Of a DNA stretch of 64,000 bases, positions 7,401 through 15,749 are shown in pieces. The stretch's first letter is position 1, and the number at the start of each line of letters is the position of its first letter. The DNA is from Agrilactobacillus yilanensis (GTDB lineage Bacteria; Bacillota; Bacilli; Lactobacillales; Lactobacillaceae), in the NCBI RefSeq assembly GCF_003946725.1, contig NZ_RHOY01000009.1, forward strand, positions 1 through 64,000, given 5' to 3'. The notes beneath the pieces are model-generated. The model did no database searches, was not told the origin of the DNA, and worked only from the letters and a program-made list of their open reading frames with translations. The position numbers were made by a program, and so were the translations under genes.

Positions 7401-9785
7401 CTAAAGGTCTTGCGTTTGCCAAAATTGAGTCACGGCTTGCTGCAACTGGTGATCGTTGTAAATTACTTGTAATTGGGTTTGCCAGTGGGCTGGGAAATAT
7501 TGCTGATAAGCGGGTTGTAAGAAGCGCTGATCCAGCAGTAAGACGAGGCCTTTATCGTCTGTCTGACGAATTAGGCGGCCCACTGCCTGGGACACATGAT
7601 TCATCCCGGGTAGCTGGTAAGCATAGGCGAAACCTTGATGATTCTTAGCATCAAAATACGTTTTTAATGTATTACGTGCTAAAGATAAGCCAGGCAGGCC
7701 AACGCTGATGACGGCAACGCCAATGAGTCTTGCGCCCGTTAAGTCAATGCCTTCAGAGAAAATACCACCTAGGATTGCAAAGCCAACTAAGGTTTCTTTA
7801 GGATCGGCAACAAACTCAGCTAAAAAATCTTGTCGCTGCTGATCACTCATTTGGTTGCCTTGACGGATAGTTTTTATTTGGGGATAACGTTGGCTAAACG
7901 TATCTGCAACCTGGGCTAATAAGGCATAAGAAGGACAAAATACTAAGTAATTACCAGTTTTTGGCGCACAGAATTGATGTAGACTATGACTGATTTTAGG
8001 TAAATTTGCCTCACGGTAGCGGTAAGTGGTTTGGATATAACTCGGGATTAAAATACGCTGATGTGCGGCGGGAAAAGGTGAGGGTAGTCGATAAGCCAAA
8101 CTTTCCGGGATGCCAAAAACAGATTGGTAATAAGCAATTGGCGATAAGGTAGCCGAGAATAAAACACTAGCCTTACCCTTATTTAAAGCCTCTGCCAAAT
8201 GAATGGCTGGGTCAAAACAAAGCAGTTTGACTAAAGTCGCATCATCAGCCTGTTTTTCTCGTTGGGTGTAATACGTGTCATCATAAAATTCATAAATCCG
8301 GGTGAACCGAATGGCGGTTAAATAGAAATTTAAAACTAAAGCAGTTGTGGGGCTATCCGGCTGCTCTTTGAGCCAATCATGGGCAACTTCGATAAAATAG
8401 CCTAAGTGATCGATTAAATCTAAAGGCGCTGTTGGCTGAATGTCGGGTTCTTCAGGGCGCTGGCTGTTTAGCAGTGAGAAGCTATCTAAGACTTGATTAA
8501 GCCGTTGTATGAGTCGTTTGGTTAACCGATCAGGGTCGATTAATTGCTGGAGTGCCGCTAAAATAGGCGCAATCGCCGCATCTGAACATTCTGCGGAATA
8601 CATTGCCCGGGAACGTTCCACTAAGTTGTGGGCTTCATCTACCAAAAAAACACTATCTTTAGCTTTATCGGCAAAGAAACGCTGTAAATAGACAATGGGA
8701 TCAAATAAGTAGTTGTAGTCGCAAATGACCACATCCGAAAATAAACTGAGATCTAAGGAAAATTCAAAGGGACACAATGTATGTTTTTGGGCATAGGTTT
8801 CAATGGTGGCCCGGTCAAGTTGTGATTCGTGATCTAAAATATCTTTTAAGCCATCTTTACGCCGATCAAAATAACCATTGGCATATGGACAATGATCAGG
8901 TGTGCAGATGCGTTCATCCAAAAAACAAATTTTATCTTTGGCTGTCAAAGTCACACTTTTTAAGGCTGCGCCGGCAGTTGCTAGTTTTGCCAGCGCCTTT
9001 TCAGCAACGTGACGGGTACTTTGTTTGGCTGTAAAATAAAAAATGCGCTCTAATTGACCTTCGCCCATAGCTTTAATTGTAGGAAATAAAGTGGCCATTG
9101 TTTTACCGGTACCCGTGGGCGCTTCCACTAATAATTGCTGTGTTGTTAAAATAGTTTTGTAAACACTGACGGATAACTGACGCTGCGGCTTACGAAATTC
9201 TGGAAAAGGAAATTTCAGTTTCTGAGCGGCTTGTTGCCGTTGGGCTTGCCATTTAGCTTCAAATAAAAGCCAACCGGTATAGTCTGTTAAAATGGGTGTC
9301 ACAAAATTTTCTAGTTCAGCTAACGTAAAAGTCTGTTTAGTTTGCGTAATTTGTTTATCTAACGTCTGATAATAAGTGAGTTGTAATGTCACTTGTGATT
9401 GCGTTGGGTGCTGCTTTAAAAAAATGTAGCCATAAAACTTCACTTGTCCCCAGTACAGCGCTAAAGTATTTGGTTCAAGCTGATCAAACTCGGTTTCTGA
9501 AGTTTTAATTTCATCTATTGTATACGTATCTGTAGTTTTATCATGAATGAGGCCGTCAGCTCGACCATCAATGATAACCACATCCCCATTTTCTAAAGTC
9601 AGGGGTAGCTTTAAAGTGACTTCTTTTTGGTAATTTTCTGGAGCCTGTTTTTGCAGGCGTTGATGAATACGGGTGCCTTCTAGGGCGGTATGATCTGAAC
9701 GGCTGCTGCTGCGGCGTTCATCAATGCTGCCAGCAGTGAGTTCAAATTCAACGATTGTGCGCACGCCGATTAATTTCTGGGTCAT
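7401..9785 (-). CDS. XPD/DinG-type ATP-dependent DNA helicase with N-terminal Cas4/RecB-like nuclease domain
   Basis: A 794-residue Rad3-related superfamily 2 helicase. The N-terminus (about 1-115) holds a Cas4/RecB-like PD-(D/E)XK motif: IDGRADG then DEIKTSE. Walker A is EAPTGTGKT (about residue 220) and motif II is VDEAHN (about 383). Between them are four cysteines (KICF, RICTPDHCPY, TLCPFEF) expected to bind a 4Fe-4S cluster, as in XPD. Motif VI is QAVGRLIRQ. It is the first gene of the minus-strand operon with the MmcB-like and sce7725-like genes. The helicase type is common in Firmicutes; its role is unproven. Confidence 0.85.
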   Translation of the reverse strand: MTQKLIGVRTIVEFELTAGSIDERRSSSRSDHTALEGTRIHQRLQKQAPENYQKEVTLKLPLTLENGDVVIIDGRADGLIHDKTTDTYTIDEIKTSETEFDQLEPNTLALYWGQVKFYGYIFLKQHPTQSQVTLQLTYYQTLDKQITQTKQTFTLAELENFVTPILTDYTGWLLFEAKWQAQRQQAAQKLKFPFPEFRKPQRQLSVSVYKTILTTQQLLVEAPTGTGKTMATLFPTIKAMGEGQLERIFYFTAKQSTRHVAEKALAKLATAGAALKSVTLTAKDKICFLDERICTPDHCPYANGYFDRRKDGLKDILDHESQLDRATIETYAQKHTLCPFEFSLDLSLFSDVVICDYNYLFDPIVYLQRFFADKAKDSVFLVDEAHNLVERSRAMYSAECSDAAIAPILAALQQLIDPDRLTKRLIQRLNQVLDSFSLLNSQRPEEPDIQPTAPLDLIDHLGYFIEVAHDWLKEQPDSPTTALVLNFYLTAIRFTRIYEFYDDTYYTQREKQADDATLVKLLCFDPAIHLAEALNKGKASVLFSATLSPIAYYQSVFGIPESLAYRLPSPFPAAHQRILIPSYIQTTYRYREANLPKISHSLHQFCAPKTGNYLVFCPSYALLAQVADTFSQRYPQIKTIRQGNQMSDQQRQDFLAEFVADPKETLVGFAILGGIFSEGIDLTGARLIGVAVISVGLPGLSLARNTLKTYFDAKNHQGFAYAYQLPGMNHVSQAVGRLIRQTDDKGLVLLLDQRFLQPAYQQYFPAHWQTQLQVIYNDHQLQQAVTQFWQTQDL

Positions 9786-9860
9786 GTTTGTCGTTCCTTT
9801 CTTGCCCTATTATAACAAGCGTCATACTTGTAAGATAGAGGAGAAATACCTTAGTCGTAT

Positions 9861-9889
9861 TTGCCCAATGGCTTAGATTAGGTTATGAT
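9861..9889 (+). promoter_or_regulatory. Candidate sigma-A promoter
   Basis: TTGCCC (9861-9866) and TATGAT (9884-9889) are separated by 17 bp, 37 bp upstream of the 193-residue gene. Confidence 0.5.
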
Positions 9890-9925
9890 ATCTCTGTCAA
9901 AACTTAAATTATAGGAGTTTTATTC

Positions 9926-10507
9926 ATGGAAATCAGTGTACAAAATTTTATTGATCGGATTCAAGCAGAAGACTACACCACTTATGAAATTAAAAAAACA
10001 GCTTCTGTTGTAAACAAATCAGGTGTGGCTAAGCAATTAGAACCCGTAATTGCGGCGGTAAGTGAAGCGGTTGCCACTGGCCATTTGTGTCAGGCCCAAT
10101 TAGTAGTTACCGGTAAAATTACGGTAACTTATAGAATTGAGACCGGTATTATTAATTTACCTTTTGAAAATAGTAAAAAAGTAGCCCAGTTTTTTGATAC
10201 ACCAGATGGCGTGCCAGTAAATATTTATTTGATCACAGCTGCTGAGAATTTAAATTTATCCGGTTTTCGAATTGATTTAATGGGGACTAGTGATGACTTG
10301 ATGACGGATGAAGCCAGTATTTCAGCTAAAATCGCAGCGCAAGCACAAGCACAATGGGCGTTTTTAGAAGCGCATCCCGAAGGTGTTAAACCAGAAGCAC
10401 CTGCTGAAAAGGCAGTACCAGCAGCTAAAACTACAAAAGCGAAGACACCTGCTAAAACTACGAAACGTAAGACAACGACTAAAAAGAAGCCGGCACCTAA
10501 AAAATAA
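9926..10507 (+). CDS. Uncharacterised protein with Lys/Ala/Pro/Thr-rich histone-H1-like tail
   Basis: A 193-residue protein I cannot assign to a family. Residues 1-140 look like a folded alpha/beta domain. Residues 150-193 are a low-complexity tail built from Ala, Lys, Pro and Thr with repeated K-T-T-K and K-K-P-A units, like histone-H1 or AlgP tails. Such tails bind nucleic acid or polyphosphate nonspecifically; that function is inferred here. The ATG has TAGGAG 8 nt upstream. TauE follows 20 bp later, so co-transcription is likely. Confidence 0.6.
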   Translation: MEISVQNFIDRIQAEDYTTYEIKKTASVVNKSGVAKQLEPVIAAVSEAVATGHLCQAQLVVTGKITVTYRIETGIINLPFENSKKVAQFFDTPDGVPVNIYLITAAENLNLSGFRIDLMGTSDDLMTDEASISAKIAAQAQAQWAFLEAHPEGVKPEAPAEKAVPAAKTTKAKTPAKTTKRKTTTKKKPAPKK

Positions 10508-10527
10508 CCACAGCTGGAGGGGTAAAA

Positions 10528-11376
10528 ATGTTAAATACAGTATTGATACTGCTCGGTGTGGGGCTGATGGCTGGTATTTTAGGCGCTATTTTGGGGATTG
10601 GCGGTGGGATGATTATTACGCCAATCTTGACATTAGCTATGGGCTTAGATATTAAATATGCCATTGGGGCTAGTATTATTGCAGTCATTGCCACCAGCTC
10701 TGGCGCGACAATTGCTTATTTAAAAGACGAGATGCTCAATTTACGAGTGGCGATGTTTTTAGAAATTGCGACTTCTGTTGGGGCTATTATCGGGGCTTTA
10801 TTGACCGGGATTGCACCGACAAACGTCTTATTTATGCTTTTTGGCGCACTATTAGTTTTTTCTAGTTATAATATGATCCGTAAACTGCGGGGCAAAAGTG
10901 ATGCCAAAACCAATGCGGAAGATGACCAATTATCTGAAAAATTAAAACTTAGCGGTACTTACTATGATAAGGCTGAAGCAAAACAAGTAGATTATCATGT
11001 TAAAAATGTACCTGGTGGATTTACGATGATGTTTGGGGCAGGTTTTGCCAGCGGGCTGTTGGGCATTGGCTCTGGGGCCTTTAAAGTCATTGCGATGGAT
11101 ACGATTATGAAGATGCCTTTAAAACCTTCCAGTGCCACAAGTAATTTGATGATGGGGGTCACTGCAGCTGCCAGTGCCACGGTTTATTTCTTTAACGGTT
11201 CGATTCGGCCAGATATTGCGGCACCTTTAGCCATTGGTATTTTGGCCGGCGCAACCATTGGTTCACGGATTATGCAACGGCTGAAGCCACGGGTCATTCG
11301 TATGATTTTTATTCCCATTATTCTATTCATGGGTGTTCAAATGGTACTTAAAGGATTTGGGGTGAACTTTGGATGA
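10528..11376 (+). CDS. TauE/SafE-family anion permease
   Basis: A 282-residue membrane protein with two related halves of about four helices each. The Gly-rich GIGGGMIITP near residue 28 and GIGSGAFKV near residue 183 are the TauE/SafE repeats. Members export sulfite, sulfoacetate and related organic anions. The ATG follows GGAGGGG. Its stop overlaps the start of the DUF1634 partner, a recurrent pairing in lactobacilli. The substrate is unknown. Confidence 0.85.
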   Translation: MLNTVLILLGVGLMAGILGAILGIGGGMIITPILTLAMGLDIKYAIGASIIAVIATSSGATIAYLKDEMLNLRVAMFLEIATSVGAIIGALLTGIAPTNVLFMLFGALLVFSSYNMIRKLRGKSDAKTNAEDDQLSEKLKLSGTYYDKAEAKQVDYHVKNVPGGFTMMFGAGFASGLLGIGSGAFKVIAMDTIMKMPLKPSSATSNLMMGVTAAASATVYFFNGSIRPDIAAPLAIGILAGATIGSRIMQRLKPRVIRMIFIPIILFMGVQMVLKGFGVNFG

Positions 11377-11741
11377 AGGCAAAAAAAGATGAAATGCATC
11401 AAGTTGAGATGTTAATCGGCCAAATTCTAAGAGTGGGCGTCGTTATCTCAGCAATTGTCATCGTTTTAGGGTTAGTCTTATTATTGATGACACAAGATAG
11501 CGGCTATAGCAGCAATCAATTTCCCACAACTTTCCAAGCAATTTTTCAAGGTATTGTTACCTTTAAGCCGTATGCTGTGATCATGTTAGGCATTTTCCTG
11601 CTGATTTTGACCCCTGTTTTGCGGGTCGTTGTCTCCATATATGCTTTTGCTAAAGAGGCAGATCATTTGTATGTGGGGATTACAATTTTAGTATTAGTTA
11701 TTTTAATAATTTCCATGGTGATAGGTTACTTCGGAAAATAA
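11373..11741 (+). CDS. DUF1634 membrane protein
   Basis: A 122-residue protein with three predicted helices (about 20-41, 66-90, 98-120). The start overlaps the TauE stop as ATGA, so the pair is translationally coupled. DUF1634 proteins usually accompany TauE/SafE permeases and are presumed accessory subunits. Confidence 0.8.
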   Translation: MKAKKDEMHQVEMLIGQILRVGVVISAIVIVLGLVLLLMTQDSGYSSNQFPTTFQAIFQGIVTFKPYAVIMLGIFLLILTPVLRVVVSIYAFAKEADHLYVGITILVLVILIISMVIGYFGK

Positions 11742-11746
11742 GATCA

Positions 11747-11794
11747 CAAAAATAGCGATTAGGCCTGATTTTCAGGGCTTAATCGCTATTTTTA
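11747..11794. terminator. Bidirectional intrinsic terminator
   Basis: AAAATAGCGATTA pairs with TAATCGCTATTTT, with an inner GCC/GGC. It lies between the convergent DUF1634 and nrdF genes. Confidence 0.85.
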
Positions 11795-11798
11795 TAGA

Positions 11799-12776
11799 CT
11801 AGTTTTGTTTTGGCTTAAAGCCGATATTATAGTCAGAATCTTGCATTGCTTCGACTTGACCCAGTAAGTAACCATTACCAACTTGAGAGAAGAAGTCATG
11901 ATTCGCAGTACCTGTAGATAGGCCGTTCATCACGATTGGATTCACATCATCAGCTGTGTCTGGGAATAAGGCGTTTTGCCCGAGATTCATTAAGGCTTTG
12001 TTGGCATTATAACGTAAGAAAGTTTTGACATCTTCGCCCCATTTTGTTTCTTGATACAGGGCATCGGTATATTTTTCTTCATTATCATAAAGTTCATATA
12101 GTAGATTATAAAGCCATTCTTGCATTTTTTCTTGTTCTTGGGTGGAGAGTTCATTAAAGCCTAATTGGAATTTATAACCAATATAAGTGCCATGAACAGA
12201 TTCATCACGGATGATTAATTTGATAATTTCGGCAACGTTAGCTAACTTGTTATTACCTAAATAGTAAAGTGGCGTATAAAAGCCAGAATAAAATAGGAAG
12301 GTTTCTAAAAAGACACTAGCGATTTTTTTCTCCAGAGGCTTACCGTGTTGATAGATTTCATTAATGATTTCAGATTTTTTTTGTAGGAATTCATTTGTAT
12401 CGGTCCAATTAAAAATTTCATCAATTTCTTCAGTAGTATTTAAAGTACTGAAAATAGAAGAATAACTTTTGGCGTGGACGGATTCCATGAATTGAATGTT
12501 GTTAAAAACTGCTAATTCTTGGGGTGTTCGGATATCCTTGCGCAACTGATCGATACCATCTTGAGATTGGAGGGTATCTAATAAAGTTAAGCCGCCAAAA
12601 ACATGGCCAACAACTGTTTTTTCTGGGGCGCTTAGTGTCCGCCAATCATCCAAATCGTTAGACAGTGGGATTCGGGTATCTAGCCAGAATTGTTCGGTTA
12701 ATTTTTCCCAAGTGGATTTATCAATTTGATCTTCAATTTGATTCCAATTAATCGCTGCATAGTAAGTTTTTGCCAT
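11799..12776 (-). CDS. nrdF: Class Ib ribonucleotide reductase beta subunit NrdF
   Basis: A 325-residue radical-generating small subunit. Metal-ligand motifs are visible: the Glu/His pair around EKTVVGHVF, FMESVHAKSYS (E and H), and IIRDESVHGTYIGY (E and H). It pairs with NrdE to reduce ribonucleoside diphosphates using a dimanganese- or diiron-tyrosyl radical. It lies 42 bp downstream of nrdE with GAAAGGGG before the ATG. No nrdI flavodoxin gene is present in this window. Confidence 0.93.
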   Translation of the reverse strand: MAKTYYAAINWNQIEDQIDKSTWEKLTEQFWLDTRIPLSNDLDDWRTLSAPEKTVVGHVFGGLTLLDTLQSQDGIDQLRKDIRTPQELAVFNNIQFMESVHAKSYSSIFSTLNTTEEIDEIFNWTDTNEFLQKKSEIINEIYQHGKPLEKKIASVFLETFLFYSGFYTPLYYLGNNKLANVAEIIKLIIRDESVHGTYIGYKFQLGFNELSTQEQEKMQEWLYNLLYELYDNEEKYTDALYQETKWGEDVKTFLRYNANKALMNLGQNALFPDTADDVNPIVMNGLSTGTANHDFFSQVGNGYLLGQVEAMQDSDYNIGFKPKQN

Positions 12777-12818
12777 TTCAGATCAGCCCCTTTCGGCGTG
12801 TAGGTGTGTAAGAATAAT

Positions 12819-14984
12819 TTAGATGATGCAGCTTTCACAGTCGTTGCTACCAATTTCTTGGGCATTGTCTGTGAAGGTGCGGACGTAATAAATGGATTTG
12901 ATACCTTGATAATAAGCGTAGTTTCGCAAAATACTTAAATCACGGGTTGTTTGTTCTGGTTCATGTTTCCAATCATATAAGCCTTCAGGCATCGTTGAAC
13001 GTAGGAATAAGGTCAAACTCATCCCTTGGTCAATATGTTGCTGTGCAGCGGCATAAACGTCAATAACTTGGCGCATATCAGTGTCATAGGCAGACTTATA
13101 AAAAGGTAAGGTGTCATTATTTAGCAGTGGTGCTGGGAAATAAAGCTTACCATTTTTCTTTTCTGTACGTTCCTCAATTAATCGCGTGATGGGATGGAGA
13201 CTGGCAGAAGTGTCGTTGATGTATGAAATAGAGCCGGTTGGGGCAACAGCTAGGCGATTTTGATGGTACAAGCCGTCTTTTTGAACAGCCATTTGCAAAA
13301 TAGCCCAGTCGGATTCATCAGGGATGAAGATATTTTCAAATAAAGCTTTGACCGCTGGTAAAGTTGGCGCAAAACTTTGATCGGTGTACTTTTTAAAGTA
13401 CTGGCCATTGGCATAATCAGATTTTTCAAAATTATAGAAAGTCTGATGCCGTTCTTTGGCGATTTGATTGCTTTCAACTAAGGTCCAATAATTTAAGAGC
13501 ATGAAATAAGTACTGATGAATTCCAACGCTTCAGGAGCACCATAGTCAATTTGGTGCTTGGCTAAAAAGGTGTGCAGACCCATGGCACCTAGACCGATAG
13601 AATGGCTCAAATCGTTACCATGGGCGATTGTAGGAACCGCCTGAATATCGGACTCATCGGTGACAAAAGTTAAAGCGCGCGTCATGATCCGGACAGATTT
13701 ACCAAAATCAGGACTAGTCATCAAATTAACAATATTAGTTGAGCCCAAATTACATGAAACATCGGTCCCCATTTGTTCATATTCCTGCCGATCATTTAGA
13801 ATGGATGGCGTTTGAACTTGTTGAATTTCTGAGCAGAGATTACTCATGATGATTTTACCATCAATTGGATTTGTACGGTTTACGGTATCAATATTTAAAA
13901 TATAAGGGTAGCCGGATTCTTGCTGTAATTTACTGATTTCTAATTCTAAATCCCGAGCTTTAATTTTATATTTTTTAATTTGATCATTTTGAACTAAGTT
14001 GTCATATTCTTTAGTGATATCCACGTAAGAAAAAGGCACACCATAAACACGTTCCACGCTGTAAGGGCTGAATAGGTACATATCTTGGTCTTCACGGACT
14101 AATTCGTAGTATTTATCCGGTACGATGACACCAAGCGACAAGGTTTTAACCCGAGCTTTTTCATCGGCGTTTTCTTTTTTAGCAGATAAAAAGTTGATAA
14201 TATCTGGATGAAAGACATTTAAATAAACGGCACCCGCACCTTGACGTTGGCCTAATTGATTACTGTAACTAAAGCTATCTTCCAATAACTTCATGACTGG
14301 CAAAACACCACTAGAAGCGCCATCAATACCTTTAATTGGGGAACCAGCTTCACGTAGATTAGACAAAGTAATCCCGACGCCACCGCCAATACGGGACAGC
14401 TGTAAGGCACTATTGATGCCACGGCCGATACTATTCATATCATCAGTGATTTGAATTAAGAAGCAAGAAACAAATTCACCACGGCGTTTGCGGCCCGCGT
14501 TCAAAAAAGAAGGCGTTGCCGGTTGGTAGCGTTGATGGATCATTTCGTCAGCTAAGTCTAAGGCCAAAGCTTCATCACCGTTGGCAAAATACAAAGCATT
14601 GATTAAAACACGATCTTCAAAAGTTTCTAAATAGTATTGGCCATCGTTGGTTTTTAAAGCATACTGATTATGAAATTTATAGGCCGCCATGAATGATTTA
14701 AATTCAAAGTGCTGCTCTAGTAAATAATTATGAATTTCTTCTAAAAAGGCATCGGTGTATTTACTCAAAAAATCAGCTTCTAAATAATCATTGTCCACTA
14801 AATACGTTAATTTTGCCTTTAAATCGGGAAATTGCTTTGTATTTGGGATAACGTTTTCCTTGAAAAATGCGGTTAAAGCTTCTTTATCACGATTCAAAGG
14901 AATTTTGCCGTCAACCGGACGGTTCAATTCGTTGTTTAATTTGAAGTAGGAAACATCACTAATGTTAATATCTTTTAAGCTCAA
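12819..14984 (-). CDS. nrdE: Class Ib ribonucleotide reductase alpha subunit NrdE
   Basis: A 721-residue catalytic subunit. The substrate-site region FVSCFLIQ, the NLCSEI and NLGSTNIV motifs, and a C-terminal redox pair in NDCESCII are visible. It accepts electrons from NrdH. Translation appears to start at TTG, 7 nt after GAGG. Between it and nrdH lie a hairpin repeat (15.08-15.24 kb) and a minus-strand intrinsic terminator only about 27 bp before the start. Expression may therefore be partly uncoupled from nrdH. Confidence 0.93.
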   Translation of the reverse strand: MSLKDINISDVSYFKLNNELNRPVDGKIPLNRDKEALTAFFKENVIPNTKQFPDLKAKLTYLVDNDYLEADFLSKYTDAFLEEIHNYLLEQHFEFKSFMAAYKFHNQYALKTNDGQYYLETFEDRVLINALYFANGDEALALDLADEMIHQRYQPATPSFLNAGRKRRGEFVSCFLIQITDDMNSIGRGINSALQLSRIGGGVGITLSNLREAGSPIKGIDGASSGVLPVMKLLEDSFSYSNQLGQRQGAGAVYLNVFHPDIINFLSAKKENADEKARVKTLSLGVIVPDKYYELVREDQDMYLFSPYSVERVYGVPFSYVDITKEYDNLVQNDQIKKYKIKARDLELEISKLQQESGYPYILNIDTVNRTNPIDGKIIMSNLCSEIQQVQTPSILNDRQEYEQMGTDVSCNLGSTNIVNLMTSPDFGKSVRIMTRALTFVTDESDIQAVPTIAHGNDLSHSIGLGAMGLHTFLAKHQIDYGAPEALEFISTYFMLLNYWTLVESNQIAKERHQTFYNFEKSDYANGQYFKKYTDQSFAPTLPAVKALFENIFIPDESDWAILQMAVQKDGLYHQNRLAVAPTGSISYINDTSASLHPITRLIEERTEKKNGKLYFPAPLLNNDTLPFYKSAYDTDMRQVIDVYAAAQQHIDQGMSLTLFLRSTMPEGLYDWKHEPEQTTRDLSILRNYAYYQGIKSIYYVRTFTDNAQEIGSNDCESCII

Positions 14985-15010
14985 AGAAATTCCTCACTTT
15001 CTAAGTGGCA

Positions 15011-15049
15011 TAAAAATAAGATCGAGGCAACAAGCTGTCCCGATCTTAT
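15011..15049 (-). terminator. Intrinsic terminator or attenuator between nrdH and nrdE
   Basis: Read on the minus strand, ATAAGATCG...CGATCTTAT forms a stem of at least 11 bp followed by TTTTT, immediately before the nrdE SD. Transcription from the nrdH promoter must pass it to reach nrdE. Confidence 0.7.
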
Positions 15050-15084
15050 GGGATTATCGATTAAATTTTGAAGGTACTGTAGAT

Positions 15085-15235
15085 TGGGGTGTCGGGGCTT
15101 TCCCGCTCTAGTTCTAAACGCGTTCACTAGAGCAAAGCTCTCACCTAACTACGAATCTTTTGTGTGTCTGTTGACACCCTGCAAGATTCTAGGTTAGTGC
15201 TCGAGGCTTTCCCGCTCTAGTTCCCGCTCTGATTA
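15085..15235 (-). repeat. Long-hairpin repeat, copy A (one full unit plus a partial arm)
   Basis: The outer arms ACTAGAGC (15126-15133) and GCTCTAGT (15214-15221) pair. The inner arms CTAACTACGAATCTT (15145-15159) and AAGATTCTAGGTTAG (15183-15197) pair with a small mismatch. A partial arm of a second unit precedes it (15085-15125) with the TAAACGCGTTC spacer. It is nearly the reverse complement of unit C3 at 52200-52295. It sits between nrdH and nrdE. Confidence 0.85.
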
Positions 15236-15242
15236 AATACGC

Positions 15243-15473
15243 TTAGACAACTAGCGATTTCAAGGCGTCTGGTCTAAAGCCGATAATGGGATTTGCTTCC
15301 TTGGCCATAACGACGGGGACGCTTCTGAAGCCTAAATCTTTTAAGTAGTCTACATATTGTGGGTCGTCGTTAATGTTTCTTTCTTCATAACCGATTTGGT
15401 GTTCCTTTAAGTAGCGTTTCGTCATTTTGCATTGGATGCAGCCATTTTTTGTATAAATTACAACGTTTTTCAT
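15243..15473 (-). CDS. nrdH: Glutaredoxin-like NrdH, electron donor to class Ib RNR
   Basis: A 76-residue thioredoxin-fold protein with the redox motif CIQC and the NrdH-typical CKMTKRYL helix, plus RSVPVV and GFRPD near the C-terminus. It reduces NrdE. The ATG was chosen for AGGAGG 6 nt upstream. NrdR-like boxes and a promoter lie just upstream. Confidence 0.93.
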   Translation of the reverse strand: MKNVVIYTKNGCIQCKMTKRYLKEHQIGYEERNINDDPQYVDYLKDLGFRSVPVVMAKEANPIIGFRPDALKSLVV

Positions 15474-15546
15474 GTTGAACCTCCTGTGAAGGGGCACTTA
15501 AAATTCTATTTTAGTGGTCCTTGTTTTCTAATTTATTGATGTTCCT

Positions 15547-15616
15547 ATAATATCAGAATCCGGGGCTCAGTACAACATATAGTAATCATTTTTAATAAAT
15601 GACTATATAAGGTATG
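15547..15616 (-). promoter_or_regulatory. nrdHEF promoter with two NrdR-like boxes
   Basis: On the minus strand, TTGTAC (15575-15570) and TATTAT (15552-15547) are 17 bp apart. ACAACATATAGTAAT (15572-15586) and a second ACTATAT-containing element (15599-15615) resemble paired NrdR boxes about three helical turns apart. The first overlaps the -35, consistent with repression by NrdR-(d)ATP. Confidence 0.7.
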
Positions 15617-15749
15617 TGGATCAGGAACCAATGTAAAAGTCAAGGGGATGTGCCAAATTAAATTGTTAACAACTTTATCTTCAGCAAAAAAAACCGATCA
15701 ACAGGCGTGCCATCAAGGGCAGATGCTTATTGATCGGGAGTAATAAAAT

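Noticed and set aside
10995-11180. Minus-strand frame inside the TauE gene
   Set aside because: Antisense to a well-conserved membrane protein and hydrophobic only because the sense strand is; no SD.
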